Source: Clytia hemisphaerica (lineage: Eukaryota > Cnidaria > Hydrozoa > Leptothecata > Clytiidae). Taken from it: a DNA stretch of 64,000 nucleotides. Where the stretch lies: contig CACVBU010000292.1 of the NCBI GenBank assembly GCA_902728285.1, positions 253,434-317,433 on the forward strand, in the 5' to 3' direction. The position numbers and the translations under genes were made by a program. This document shows positions 1-12,216 of the stretch, one piece after another. The notes beneath the pieces were generated by a model, which saw only the letters and a list, made by a program, of their open reading frames with translations, searched no databases and was not told the DNA's origin. Numbering within the stretch: the stretch's first letter is position 1; every line of letters starts with the position of its first letter.

Positions 1-2605
1 AAATGGATATATAAGGCTGGAAAAGATACCACGAGCCATGAACACTAACAGATGTGTTGCAAAATCTCTTTCGATTGTGCCCTCGGAAGATTCCACTTCT
101 GATGAGAAAGCACTGAATTCGTCATTCAAACTGCCTAACTCTGTAAACCCCACCAATCGACCAGTTCCTTTCTGATACACCAACTTGCTTTTAATCTTCA
201 TCTCATCAAAGCAGATCATAACTTGTTTTCCTTTTTCATCGAGCGTCTCAAGCTTTAAAAAAGAATGAAAATAAAAATCAATTTTAAGTTGAAAAAATTA
301 TGCTTTCGTAAAAACCAAACAAAACAGGCTAATTAGGTATTAGTCAGATAAGGGTTTTATTGAAGTTATGCAGCACAACAATGTCAAAAATTTTCTGATG
401 TGAGAACTAAAGTTTACCTTGGAATCAATGATAAGGCGTTCAATTATGTCAGGATTAAAACCAGCAACAGGATCAGTGAAATGCGTGTATCTCTTTAAGG
501 TGTTGATAGATGGCAGATTAAGAAAGCCCAATTTCCTATCCGACATTTGTTTGTAAGCTGCTGATGAAGTGTGCATAATACTAAGGCACCAGCTAAAAAA
601 GAATAATTATTTATTCAAAATCAATAACAAACCATGTCTCTATTGTCAGACAGATTCCAACATGATTGATGAGGAATGTGTTTTATAATCAAATATTCTT
701 TACAACCTTAAACTTTTTTTTTATAGGACCTTATATAATAATGATCAGAATTATGTGCATTAACGCAATAAAGATATAACTTCTTATTTAACGGGATGGA
801 TTATTTCATTGATTCAACTTTCAAAGGGTTACCGTATAATTAAAGGGTGCCATCTCATTCCTTTACTATCAGACTTCGATGCTTGCAACTTTTGTTGTTG
901 CCAGAGTAGCCACTGTGGTGAATTTATTTCAAAATAATTATCGTTTGCTTGCATCACCTCCTCGAAACATTGGTGCTGTTTGTCGTCAATACAGACACCT
1001 TCCTTCTCAACAAATTCTTTTACTTTTGCAGAGAGTTGTGCAACCTTAAAATGTAACAAGAATGTATCTTTACTACATAGATGGATAAAGTGGTAACAAC
1101 AGATTTATACATTACCTATCCACACATTAATTGAAATTCCATAACTTATTCCAGATTCATTATGTTATTAAAGGCATATAGTAACAGGAAAGCAATTGTT
1201 GAATGACTGCAAAGGTTAACAATGCAAAGAACATACAATTCAAATACTGATTCGTTTCAAATAGACCCCAATGCAAATAGCTTTTGAAAAAAAAAACATA
1301 AAAATTCTTCATTGCAGTCAGTAGTGAGGAATTTAGGATGTTTGCACTAGTAATTTCATGGTTATGAGAGAAATTTCCTGAGGTCACTTTTGAAATTTTT
1401 GAAATTTCCCGAGCCCATCATCTGATTATGATTATTTATTTTCTTTACTGACTGATGAGCGAAGACTTTAGTTTAGTTAGTTTTGTATTAATTTTGTTTC
1501 TCTATACATAGAACGTGTTGAAAATCAAACGTCAAAATAAGGGAAATTACAAATTAGCGAGAAATTTCAAATTAACGTTGGCAAAACTTCAATCAATCAA
1601 CCATATGAGATTACAAAAGTAACATGAGCATACCTTTACCGCAAGAGCCCTTTTGCTTCTTTGAAGATTTGCCATTCTTTCATCCTTCTCGTCACCCTGT
1701 AGGAATCAGTAATTTACTTTGGAATCATCAGATACTCTGCGCTTCTTAGCTTCTTCATCTTGGTTCACAAGTCGAGATTTGTGAACACGCATTGTTGCTA
1801 GATATACATGAGATGGTTCACATCTTGTTAAAGAAGGTTCATGTAACAACGTACAGTTTGATGACCTCACCACTTTATAATTTTCTTTCGGTTCCAAAGG
1901 GGAAAAATTTGAAGTTTCTACAGTTGCTGCCTCTTTGAAAGTATTGTTTATTTCAATTTTGTTCTCTATCACTTCTGGAAAGTCTTTGATACCCTTGCAA
2001 ATTCTGTGCTCACTGAAAAACTTTCCAAGTTCATTAAGGTTTGTGTCAGTTATATAGCTATCAATAGGCAAGTCATAGCATTTATTCAAAACAAAACACT
2101 CATGACTATTGTCCTTTAAAACTTTGAAGCTGATAATAGTTAATGGCAAACCATGGTCAGAGATTTCAACAAGCATATACAATCTCTTAATGTCTTTGTG
2201 GTCAATTGGTACTTGTTGAAAACCAGCAGATATCATCACATTGTCAAGATTCTTGAGATTCAACACTGCATTCTTCTTTACTTCAAGATATTTGATGCAA
2301 ACGTCGCAAATTGGATTAGTGTGTCTTGTAAAGTTGTATGCTTCTAGGGATTTACACTGGGACGGATGTTCAATTTTTTTCAGTCTTTGAAGATGACTTT
2401 TGCACTTTTGACAAAGTGATTTTGGGTAGTGTTCATCCCACTCATTTTCACAATACAAAACATAATAACGTTCAAGAACATCTTTATATTCAAATACATG
2501 CTTGGCATTGATATAGCCTTTATTGTACGCTATCTGTTCACCACAAACTCGACAAAAATTAATGAGGGCTGTTTTGTGAATTAATTCACTTTGTCTTTGA
2601 TTCAT
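1..2605 (-). CDS. RAG1-like zinc cluster joined to P-element/THAP9-type transposase (5' part, runs off window)
   Basis: Five exons can be read: 2605-1718, 1696-1634, 1044-833, 592-418 and 252-1. Their phases agree and give about 530 residues before the window ends. Exon 1 (from Met at 2605) has paired ligands C18/C21, C65/C68 and C100/C103, with H59 before YPKSLC and H95 before CDVC. This order resembles the zinc-binding region ahead of the RAG1 RING. Exons 3-5 match the P-element/THAP9 transposase family: GMRWHPLIIRWCLS, KRYTHFTDPVAGFNPDII, and the first catalytic Asp region ICFDEMKIKSKLVY followed by GRLVGFTELG. The predicted role is DNA binding plus transposase-type catalysis in the nucleus. 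The remaining catalytic acidic residues would lie beyond base 1. Odd points: no THAP domain at the N-terminus, and a 21-nt gap containing a TGA must be spliced out between exons 1 and 2. It may be a transposon gene or a domesticated one. Confidence 0.7.
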
Positions 2606-3860
2606 TTCAATTTTTATATGTAGGTAGCTATTCTTTATATTCCTATACGATAAAAACAGAAAAAAAATGTAATCATGTCCACAACAGTCAACAGTAAAGT
2701 AAAGCTACAACAACATCTGATACAATTCACAAATATTATTCCTGGAATACTAGACTAGATTGAGAGAAAAAATGATTACCAAAATTATCAAAGATGATTA
2801 AAGTTTTGTAAATCTAATTCATCCAACCAACTTTTCCAAGCTATTATAGTAAAGAACCAAACATTCTTTTGAAAAAAAATATAAAGTATGTTTTCATTTG
2901 TTTTATTTTCCTTGGTATCGCAAGAAAAATACTGTACAGTACGAAGTAGATGGAGCGACGAGCAAGACAAAAACAAAATGGCCGCCACTAGAAAAAAAAA
3001 AGTTCTAGATACAAGTTTTTTAAAACAAAAGTTTGACAGGCATCCTGAAGATGATAAAAAAAGTTAATTGTTTTTGAAATCTTTAACTATCCAACTAACT
3101 AAATCCAGTCAGGCAAGTCTCATGCACGATCATACAAAAAGTTATAAGCTAAACTCCAGCCCACATTTCAGGTCGAAAATCACATGTTTTCCTTCGAAAC
3201 TCTGTCTACCATCTACATTTCATATATAAAGTTTGTTTGTATCTCTTCTTACTGCTCTTCTCCATGGCTAACAACTTGTTTCATTTAAAACAACCCACTG
3301 GTTGTTGAAAATATTGATGAAATGTCAAATTTTCCGAAAAATCCTCTACGTCGGAGAACCGCGGTACTGTGAGAAATAACTGTTCGCATCCAGTGAAATG
3401 GCATAACACGGACTGTCTCGCGCGAATCTTTTCAAAACAATAGAAGAAAAAAAAAAGTTGGATATCTATTATTTTTACATCGTTGCTTCATGTAAGGTTT
3501 TCCAAACATTGATCAGATGGAAGGTTAATGATACAGATTTTTACTGGTAAAATTTATAACACATTTTTTATAAGAACCAGTAAATTTTGGTCAAGTTGGG
3601 CTGGTCTTTTTATTTTGCACTTGTTGTGGTGTGGCGGTGAAGATTTTTTTAATGAGGTGAATTTATATTTGAAACTTTATTCTTGAAAGTAGTTTGTATG
3701 TATAAAAACATAACATTTTGAAAGATTACTTTAAATGACTTGTGAAAGCTTTTGTGTTTTATTTTTACGACTAATTTTTAAGGTGTTTGCTATTTTTATT
3801 TAAAAGAGGATTTTCCATAATTAATCGGCTATTTTACTTTACTACCCCTGGTTCCAAATT
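2606..3860. other. non-coding stretch upstream of the RAG1-like/P-transposase gene
   Basis: I see no supportable exon. The first few hundred bases would hold the promoter of the leftward gene. No TATA element or other site can be singled out. Confidence 0.5.
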
Positions 3861-3861
3861 T

Positions 3862-4317
3862 CACTTTCAAGGTACATGTTTTTTATAAGTATACAAAAAT
3901 CCGAAAACAGGCCCAGAGATGCTTAGGTCGAAAGTTCAATAATCATGAAAAATGCTCGAGGTAAATTCGAGGATGCTTACAAAAGGCTCAAAATGAATCA
4001 GGCTCAAAATATGCGTAAATTTGCCTATATAATTCTTCGCTGAGTTAATGCCCATATACGGAAGTGGGGAAAGAGGGAAACAAAATTTTTCATAGACATT
4101 CGAATTCTTATGAAACATTCGAATTTTTTATTGGTAAACATTTGATTTTCTTTGCAATGGCTTCACAAAAGAACAAACCAGCTATACTACAAAGTAGCTT
4201 ATACTTTTCATCGGCTCGAGGTAATGCGTGGCATATCCTTAATTTTCCCCATATTCGAGCCTACATATGCTTATAAAAAACATGTATGAGCCTCGTAAGC
4301 CTAAAAATGAAACTTTC
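3862..4317. repeat. foldback/MITE-like element with imperfect inverted ends
   Basis: The 16-mer ACATGTTTTTTATAAG (3874-3889) recurs inverted at 4270-4285. Weaker inverted matches extend outward on both sides (TTTCACTTTC on the left, GAAACTTTC on the right). The interior holds related words such as GGCTC and ATGCTTA in both orientations. ORFs here are incidental. Confidence 0.45.
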
Positions 4318-5001
4318 GGAAAAGCCCTGAAAAAATGATTATACATATAAGAAAGAAAGAAAATAGTAGGATTTGAGTACTTTGAATAGCCTTTCTTGGA
4401 ATTCAGAAAATTAATTAAGACTCGATTATTTTGAAAAAATAATCATCATCGTTGAAATCGAGGTTTTTTCGCCAATTTGACTTTGCCTTGTATACCGTCA
4501 TTTTGTATAAGGTTACTGTTTTCGCACTAAGATTCTTCTGCCAAGTATCGAAAAAAGACCAGGACTTCGGGTAGTTAAAAAATAAGCTTCAGAAAGTTAG
4601 TCGGTCTCATCAGTAAAACACAAGATTTCCTGTACCTTTAGAAAAAAACCTTTTCCGATCACATGCCGGCTGTCCCGTAAAAATAGCAGGAAAACTTTGC
4701 TTCGAATTCCCATGAAGCCCACGGCTAAACCCAAGGCAAACATTGCTTGCTGGCCTCGCCTTCTCGGCTGCCGTAATCTTGACGCGCAGTAAAAATGGTA
4801 GGAGTGTAGCGAGTAGAATTCTAGCGAGTGGAAATACAAGCGAATCGAATGGACCGAATGGAATGGCGATTTTTTATCTATTGCAATTAATTGAAATAAA
4901 TTAATTGGATATGGATTGATTCCCACAATTAATTGGGCCAATTCTAAAGTATTGAGTATTTAAGATTTGATCATTGATTGCTTTTTTTTCATCAATCAAT
5001 T

Positions 5002-5180
5002 GGGCCATTCCAGAATTTGTTTGAAACTGGCTGGCAGGGGGCGACATGATGATGGGATTTCCGAGGCAAAAGTGTGCAAAATTTCCAAGGTGAGACAAGA
5101 AAATGTATGAATTTCGAAGGCAATTGAATTAGAAACGGCAAAGAAGAGTGGAATTTCCGATGCATTTTGCGAAAGTATAT
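5002..5180. repeat. truncated copy of the GGGCCATTC-ended MITE family
   Basis: It starts GGGCCATTCCAGAATTTG and shares a long stretch with 6369-6560, including GGATTTCCGAG, AAATTTCCAAGG, GAAAATGTATGAATTTC and GTGGAATTTCCGATGCATTT. The inverted right end is missing. Confidence 0.6.
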
Positions 5181-6368
5181 ATATAGTGAAGATATGTAAT
5201 ATCTGTCATTTTAGAAAAAGAAAAGTATTGATATATAAATAACTCAAACTGATAAAAACGAAAAAAGTTAAGAATATTTTTGTTAATTGTGTGTATTTAC
5301 GATTTTTTTGGTATTTTTCATTTTTTAATCATTCCGAAACAGAGGGTAATTTAGCAAAAAGTTAAAGGGAATTTAAATAGTGGTATGTGAAAGAAAAACC
5401 TAATCCAAATAAAGATAGAAGAAAAGTAATAGTGGAGAAACAATGAATTGCAAAAAACTTTTTTGATAAACACACTTCCGTAAGTTCATCAAAATACATA
5501 CAAAATGGGGACAAATACAAAAGCAAACATATCAAATAAATTAAAAAAAAAAAAAAAAGATACATAAACAAAACAAAAACCCGAAGTCCCAGACTTGTGA
5601 CTGGCATAGTGACTTTCCACGTGTTTAAGGGCCCACACTCAGTCGCCTTCGGAAAACATAGTAGAAAAAGGAACTGACCAGCAGCTTCCAAATAAATAAC
5701 AGACAACAAACAGACACTACAACAAAATACAGTACAAAAGGGCAGAAAGACACACTGTACCAACTATCCCACGTACACTACAGGTGAAACAAACATTTGT
5801 AACAAACACAATCTTACATAAAAATAGAAAAAATCACACAAAAACTGAAAAGAATAGAATCGTAAGTTGGCCGAGAACCCGGTTCGGCGTGCCGCGACGG
5901 GAGGACTGCACAGGGCAAAGAAAAGTAGGAAATGAATACCTCCGATGCTAATGCTAATTCTTCAGACAGAAAAAAAAAAAAAAACAAACAACAAAAAACA
6001 ACAAAAAAGAAAAAAAAAAACACACATACAATACACAAGAAACAATTTCACAATTTGAAAATATGTAAAAATTCTTCGACGGTTTTCCCATACTTCATTA
6101 AACAGTCAGGAAACCTGGAAAAACATTTGACAACTTGCTTCTTCAAGAAAGCGTTTGAAGCACCCTGGTTTCGCATTCGAATGAAAAGCTCGGTGACTCT
6201 AGGAGTCAGATCTTCAAACATGAGTGTGCTACGTGCTATCCGTAAAATTTCTGAAAAGACGGATCCATAAAAAATGCACGATGGGATGTTACTGTCGGCA
6301 TGTGGCATCCTTACAATGAAGAAGGGATACATGGATTATATACATGGATTTTCATTGGAATTTCCAAT

Positions 6369-6705
6369 GGGCCATTCAAGAATTTGTCTGTAACAGGACA
6401 GGGCCAGGGGGGCGGACGACACAGGATTTCCGAGGGCAAAAGGTTTCACCAAAATTCGAAATTTCCAAGGCGAGAGAAGAAAATGTATGAATTTCCAAGG
6501 CAATTGAATCAAAAAAGGCATAAAAAAGTGGAATTTCCGATGCATTTTGCAAAAGTACATGGATTTTTATCGCAATTTCTGACCAAAAATTTTCTGGAAT
6601 GGCCCAACCACCACTGGAAAAAATTTTTTTTTGAGGTGCTAGAAAAGATTTTATATAAAATGTATGTCGTCCGACGGGGGTAACAAAAGTTTTCTGGAAT
6701 GGCCC
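6369..6705. repeat. GGGCCATTC/GAATGGCCC MITE
   Basis: The left end is GGGCCATTCAAGAA. The inverted right end TTTCTGGAATGGCCC occurs twice, at 6591-6605 and 6691-6705, so either a shorter element carries an extra end or two overlapping copies are present. The interior is built of aatttccaagg-type words also found in the copy at 5002. Overlapping ORFs on both strands result from the repeated composition. Confidence 0.6.
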
Positions 6706-6916
6706 ATTGGCTGTTAGGCAATGATAGAATGCACCCCCCTGAGCTGGTTGGCAGACGATATCATCCACCAGGATGCAAGTGAAATTTTTCAATCTGCAGA
6801 GACGTCCTAGACGGGGGTTCGGTTATCATCAGTTTGGGTAAGGGTTGGAGATCGAGAGTCACAATATAACATAAGGCCGTAAATTACACGCTATAAGTAT
6901 TTGTGAATGACAACTT

Positions 6917-7010
6917 TCTGTCGTGTCTCGTTTGCGCAAGCGGTTAGGCATATATAGGGTTTGTAAACCAAGGTTGCTTGCATTTGGTGGTTCGAGCCGA
7001 GTCGTCGGAG
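6917..7010 (+). repeat. tRNA-like SINE head (probable)
   Basis: A box A-like GCGCAAGCGGTTAGGC is followed about 50 bases later by a box B-like GGTTCGAGCC, the spacing of a class II (Leu/Ser-type) tRNA. I could not fold a clean cloverleaf with paired acceptor arms. A tRNA-derived SINE or tRNA relic is therefore more likely than a working tRNA. Confidence 0.4.
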
Positions 7011-9558
7011 ACCTATTTCATCATCGGTATATATATACGTGCAAATTTCAGAAAAATACTTAGAAAACAGTTAGAAACACTAGAAAAAGTCAGAAAATGA
7101 GAATAGTAGATAGGAAAGTAGAAAATAGGGTGAAAATAAGAGAGGATGCATTCTGGTGGATGATATCGTTTGCCAACCGGTGGTAGGGGCTAAACCATTT
7201 TTGCTTGATTGATTTTTCAAAAAATACTGAGGGGGGGGCTGAGTATTGTGTAATAGAACTGGGGGCAGAGATGATAGGTTACATGTGTTTTAAAAAATGT
7301 TTAGAAATTATTTTGCTTTTGGGAAGGATTTAGTCCTCTTGAAAAAAATTTTTGCAATAAATTTATTGAGAATTTTCATGAAAAATTTCTTTGATATTTT
7401 GCTTTGTGAAGGTGGGGGGGGGGGGTTGGCTATGTTTCTAGAATTTAGCCGGAAGCAATTTTCCTTAGCCACCCCTGAAAAATGCTGGGGGCTGGACCCC
7501 TCTGCACATTATGGCTATCGAGATCGATTGTCATCAATCAATCTATAATATCATTTTTCAGCCCAATAAACGATCAATCGATATGCAATCGATATGCAAT
7601 CGAGTCTACTTCCTTGAAATGATTAGCAATTGTCTATGGATCATCAAGGAGCAAAATCAAACGACATCTAATTCTACACTGGACAAAACTGTCTGGTGTG
7701 TTACCATGATGTGAAGTCGGGTGACTTGCATTGATGAAAGTTACCCGATCTCACAGTACAATGCCAAAAATCATGACACCAAATTTTTTTTGACACTAAG
7801 CATTTTATCACAACCCACTGACTCTGGGATAATTGATTTACCACCTGTCCAGTGATTGGATTCACCGGTGGTAGATTGTTTTCTCATTCGACACTGGACA
7901 TTTCCTGTCAGGGTCCCTTAGTACTGAGTGGGATGTATTGGGAAAATGTGCAATAAATTGTATAAGTGTTTTTTAATTTTGAAATATTCAGTTCCAAATT
8001 AATTGCTTAATTGCTCTGAAAACTTGATTGTCTCTTGGTGTCTCTAGATTCAGAGGCTTCAACCTAGCTGTCTCTTTACAGCATTGAGCATGATTACTTT
8101 GCCCTTACCCAGTACACACAGGATAAATAATTTGTCAATAGCTATTATCTGTGGTTGTAAAAGCGATCTCCAGCAGAATCCATAAAGCAAGCTAACAATA
8201 GATATAATGGTTCAGAATAGACAGATAGCATTTTACATCCGCCTATGTTTGGGTAGGGGGTGTGTGTTGTCTTCAAATTCTCATACAACCCAGGGAAAAT
8301 TTCAAACACTTTTTTGTGGCCGTTATACAATCAAAATAAAAAATAATTGAATTGAGTTTTAAAACTCAATATTTGACTGCAACCCTGTAAGAGAAGGGGT
8401 TTAAGAAAGTCTAAATTATTAGGGGGGTTCAACGTGTTATACCAAATGAATTTGTCAGTGTTTTTTGTTTGTTCCTTTTGTTTTTACAATATCTTTCTTT
8501 GAAAAGAAAAATAGTTTTCAGTTCAAATAGCATAGCGTGGTTTAAACCACCCAGAAAACTGTGGATTGATAGGGGGTGTTCAGAAATTTGTCAATTCTTC
8601 AAACCATTCAATTCTGAGTCAGCAAGTCTTTTTAATTTTAAATTTTGGACTAGGGGATAAGACATACAGGGTTTACTTTTTAGAGAGTTTCTAACGTATA
8701 ATTTTTCAATTCTAGAACAACCGACTCTCATAATTATAAAAACTATGCAGTGTGCTTTTTATTTTTTCAAAGTCCACTCACTATTAAATAATATAATTGT
8801 TATGCTACTCTGACAAATATTTTAGATAGTGCTCAAAGATACCAAATTTAACTTATAATCACCATGGAAAAAAGAAGTTTGAACTGTTGCTAGGTTCTAC
8901 AAACCGACATCAATAAAACCAGTCCAGGAAGATTGAAAAGAAAAAAATATTTTAATTCTCTTGAAAATGTGTCTATTGTATTGTCAAATAGACTGTTGGC
9001 ATCGAGTGAATGAATCCAATTAGCATCAAGAAAAGGAGGATCGTGTTATATTTTAAACATTTTTGTCCACTGATGATGTCACGCAGTAACATTATCCCAG
9101 AAACATTTCTTTTTGAAGATTGATAGAACGTGTGAATCTGTGTGAATTATATTGTTGCTGTAATGCTACAACGAAATACCAGTATATGAAAAAGAGCAGT
9201 TCAATGTGGAATGTCTGGTTATTGCCTGATTCATATAATGGAATGGTGACAAACATTTGTCTGTCTCTGCTCCTCAATTTATAAATTTACCAACCCTTTA
9301 CTTTTAGAAAAAGTTTTTTTGTTATGACAGTACAGTGTACAAAATCTACAGAGAATATTTTTAAGCTACTCAGAATAGTGGGTTTTTTTTATGAAGAAAT
9401 AAAATAAATGAAACAAATTTTTAAAATTTAGATGATAGAAAAACATATCATCCCCATGCTTCACTTATATTTGTTGCTAGCATTCACTTTATCTAAATCT
9501 AAAAAGTTATTTTTATTCATTTGTATTATTTGTAGTTATTTATTCCTTGTCAATCGAT
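7010..9558. other. non-coding stretch with homopolymers
   Basis: No exon with support was found. G-runs occur near 7230-7240 and 7411-7425. A 10-11 bp word, (G)AAGTATTCAC, is repeated just right of this stretch inside the next element (9730-9760). Confidence 0.4.
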
Positions 9559-9630
9559 TCTTGATATGCGTAACTCGCGAAAAGATTACGTCATTTGCCG
9601 TGGCCGCCATTATGGAGGTCAAAAAATGTA
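9559..9630 (+). repeat. left terminal inverted repeat of the ISL2EU-like element
   Basis: It begins TCTTGATATGCGTAA, continues TCGCGAAAAGATTACGTCAT and ends near TGGAGGTCAAAAA. It is the reverse complement of 14219-14290 with scattered differences. Confidence 0.85.
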
Positions 9631-9962
9631 AACAAGCCCTTGGAAATGCTTGGAAGGTTATTGAAAGTAGACTTTACTGATGCATTTTTGGAGTAAAATA
9701 AAGTTGATTGGCTCTGTAGTTTAATTTAAAGTATTCACGAAGTATTCACGAAGTATTCATGTGGCTGTTAGATAATATCTATATGTTTTTTTTTTGTATT
9801 TTTTCCTCTTTTTAGAGTTATATTAGCTAGGCTGTCTATGTATACATTTTCAGAGAGCCGAGATGTCTGCTGTCTTAATTGTTATTTTCAATTACTTGCT
9901 CCTGTATAATATGAATGTTTTAATAACTTTTTAGATATAAGAAGAATTATATAATTAGAATC

Positions 9963-11624
9963 ATGGGTAAAGTTTGCAGTGCTGCAAACTGCACAAACAG
10001 GCAAAGTTTTCCAAAGTCAACATCAACACATTTCTATGGACTTCCAACTGATCCAGAAAGGAGAAGAAAATGGATTGCATTCTTAAATAGAAAAAAGCTT
10101 CCTCAATTGAAATATGTCAGTGTTTGTGGTGCTCATTTTGTGTCAGGTAAGTGCTCAACCTTACATATGATGAGTTTCTCTCGCTTTCTACAAAGGTCAG
10201 GACCTATTTTACACAGTGTTGGCTATAAAGTTAATGATAATATTTTCTACATTATTTTTTCAGGTGAGAAGAGCCAGAATTCTCTACATCCAGACTTTAT
10301 TCCAACTATTCAACTGTCACCAAGGAAGAAGATTTCATCAACCAAAAATTCCATCAATTCGGACACTCCCAAGAAAGTTATTTCACCTAGGAAAGCATGG
10401 ACTCCATCTAAAAGTTTAAAAAGACTTCAACGCCATAAAAAACTCAATGAGGCTAGAGAACGGTATCGCATTAAGAAAATTGAGTCAAGCTCATCGTCAG
10501 CAACATCAAGTACAAAACAGTCAAATAAAGTCTTAAAATGATGAAAATTCTGATCCAAATGAAAATGACATTTCAGATCAAGAACCTCTAAGTGGGATGC
10601 AAAAAATGAGTGATGAGTTAGAAGCAATGCGTGATGAAATTGAAATGTTGAGAGCGACCTTAAAAATGAAAGAAAGTGAAATTGATGACCAACATGAAAG
10701 AATTAAAAATCTAGAGGATGATTTAAAAAATGCCAATGGAAAAATAGAACAATTGACCTTTCTTGATTACTCAGAAAAAACCAAATATTCAAGTATTTGA
10801 AATAATTTTTGCCAGCTGTTGTGAACATATTTATCACGATAATCGAAACAAATTAACCAAAAGACAAGAGATTTTCATGGTTTTGATGAGACTGCGTCTT
10901 GGCTTACTGGAAGATGACCTGGATTTTCGCTTTGGAATTGACCAGTCAAACGTTTCAAGAATCTTAAACAAATGGTTGTGTGTACTATCTCAAAGACTTT
11001 CTTTTTTGTGAACTTGGCCTGAAAGGGACCAATTGAGAAAGACCATGCCAAGCTGCTTTTTAGAAAGCTTTGACAAGTGTGCAGTTATACTTGATTGTTT
11101 TGAACTGTTTATTGAGAAGCCATCTGATTTATATGCAAGGGCTCAGACATGTTCTCAGTACAAAAGTCATAACACAGCAAAAGTTCTCTTGGGGATAACT
11201 TCTCAAGGGACAATATCATATGTCTCAAAACGATATGGAGGGTAGGAGCTCAGATGTATTTCTAACCGGAAATTGTGGCATATTGAAAAACCTACTACCA
11301 CGTGATGTTGTACTTGCTGATAGAGGATTTACAATTGGAGATTCTGTAGGGTTGTATTGTGCTGAGTTAAAAATCCCGCAATTTACAAAAGGTAAAACTC
11401 AGTTATCCCAAAGACATGTTGAAGAATCAAAAAATTTGGCAAGTGTTCGAATTCATGTTGAGCGTGTTATTGGACTCTTGAGAAACAAATTCACTATTTT
11501 ACAAAGTATTTTACCTATAAAAATGATCATGAAAAAAGTAGATGGAACTTGTACTTTAACAGACATTCTAATTGTTTGTTCATCAATTTGTAACTTGTGT
11601 GACTCAGTTGTACCAGTTGATTGA
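9963..11624 (+). pseudogene. THAP-domain DDE_Tnp_4 (Harbinger-type) transposase, frameshifted
   Basis: The N-terminus is a THAP zinc finger (C2CH) with C5, C10, C55 and H58 and the typical DPERRRKW stretch. A GT-AG intron (10147-10263) splits it; the spliced junction reads HFVSG-EKSQNSLHPDFIP as in other THAP proteins. A basic linker and a coiled coil (10597-10790) follow. The DDE domain begins near 10790 and shows [36 protein letters not shown] (first Asp), VLADRGFTIG (second Asp) and RIHVERVIG (Glu). The frame changes near 10545, 10780 and 11240, and a TGA (11009-11011) interrupts the region before [13 protein letters not shown]. It can no longer make a full protein. The product would bind the element ends and cut and paste it, with the convergent YqaJ protein as accessory. 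Confidence 0.85.
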
Positions 11625-12216
11625 GATTTTGATTTGTTAATTTACCAGAAGCTTATATCTTTCAGTTCACTAAATTTTTCAAACTATCGAAAGTTGATTA
11701 GCAATAAATTTACTTAGTTATAACTTAAGATTTGGCAGATTTGGGGATTTTGCCAAAATCTCTTTCAATAAGATGCTTATTTTATTGTAACTTTTCTTCC
11801 AACAATGTAATAATATGAAAGGAATAACAAAATAGAGGTGAAATAATACAGTGTATCCAGAAAAAATGGTACAAGATTTTATATAAAATGAAATGAAATG
11901 AAATCCCATGGGATTTGTTTGGACTACTTTTATAAAAAAATATATAAATAATATAAATATTAAATATGTGTATGGCTTCTATTTTCTTTAAATAACAAAA
12001 ATATTAACTTTGAAATGAGAAATTTGGTCAAAATGTTTATAGAATTTGAAATTTTCAAAATAAAGAATCCAATGTTTTACTTATCAAAAGAATTTCATAA
12101 ATTTTATTTCAACCTAGCTTTTGAACAACATTCTAATTTTATGTCAAGTGCTTTCAAAGATATATTTGTTGAATATATACATGTAGAATAAGTTTTTGAT
12201 TACAAAAATACCCTTA

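Noticed and set aside
5362..6038. Two minus-strand ORFs rich in Phe, Leu and Cys that could suggest membrane proteins
   Set aside because: They are driven by poly-A/poly-T tracts on the opposite strand and have no exon structure or family motif.
6300..6792. Several overlapping ORFs on both strands
   Set aside because: They lie in the GGGCCATTC MITE and its flank, where repeated AATTTCC words keep several frames open.
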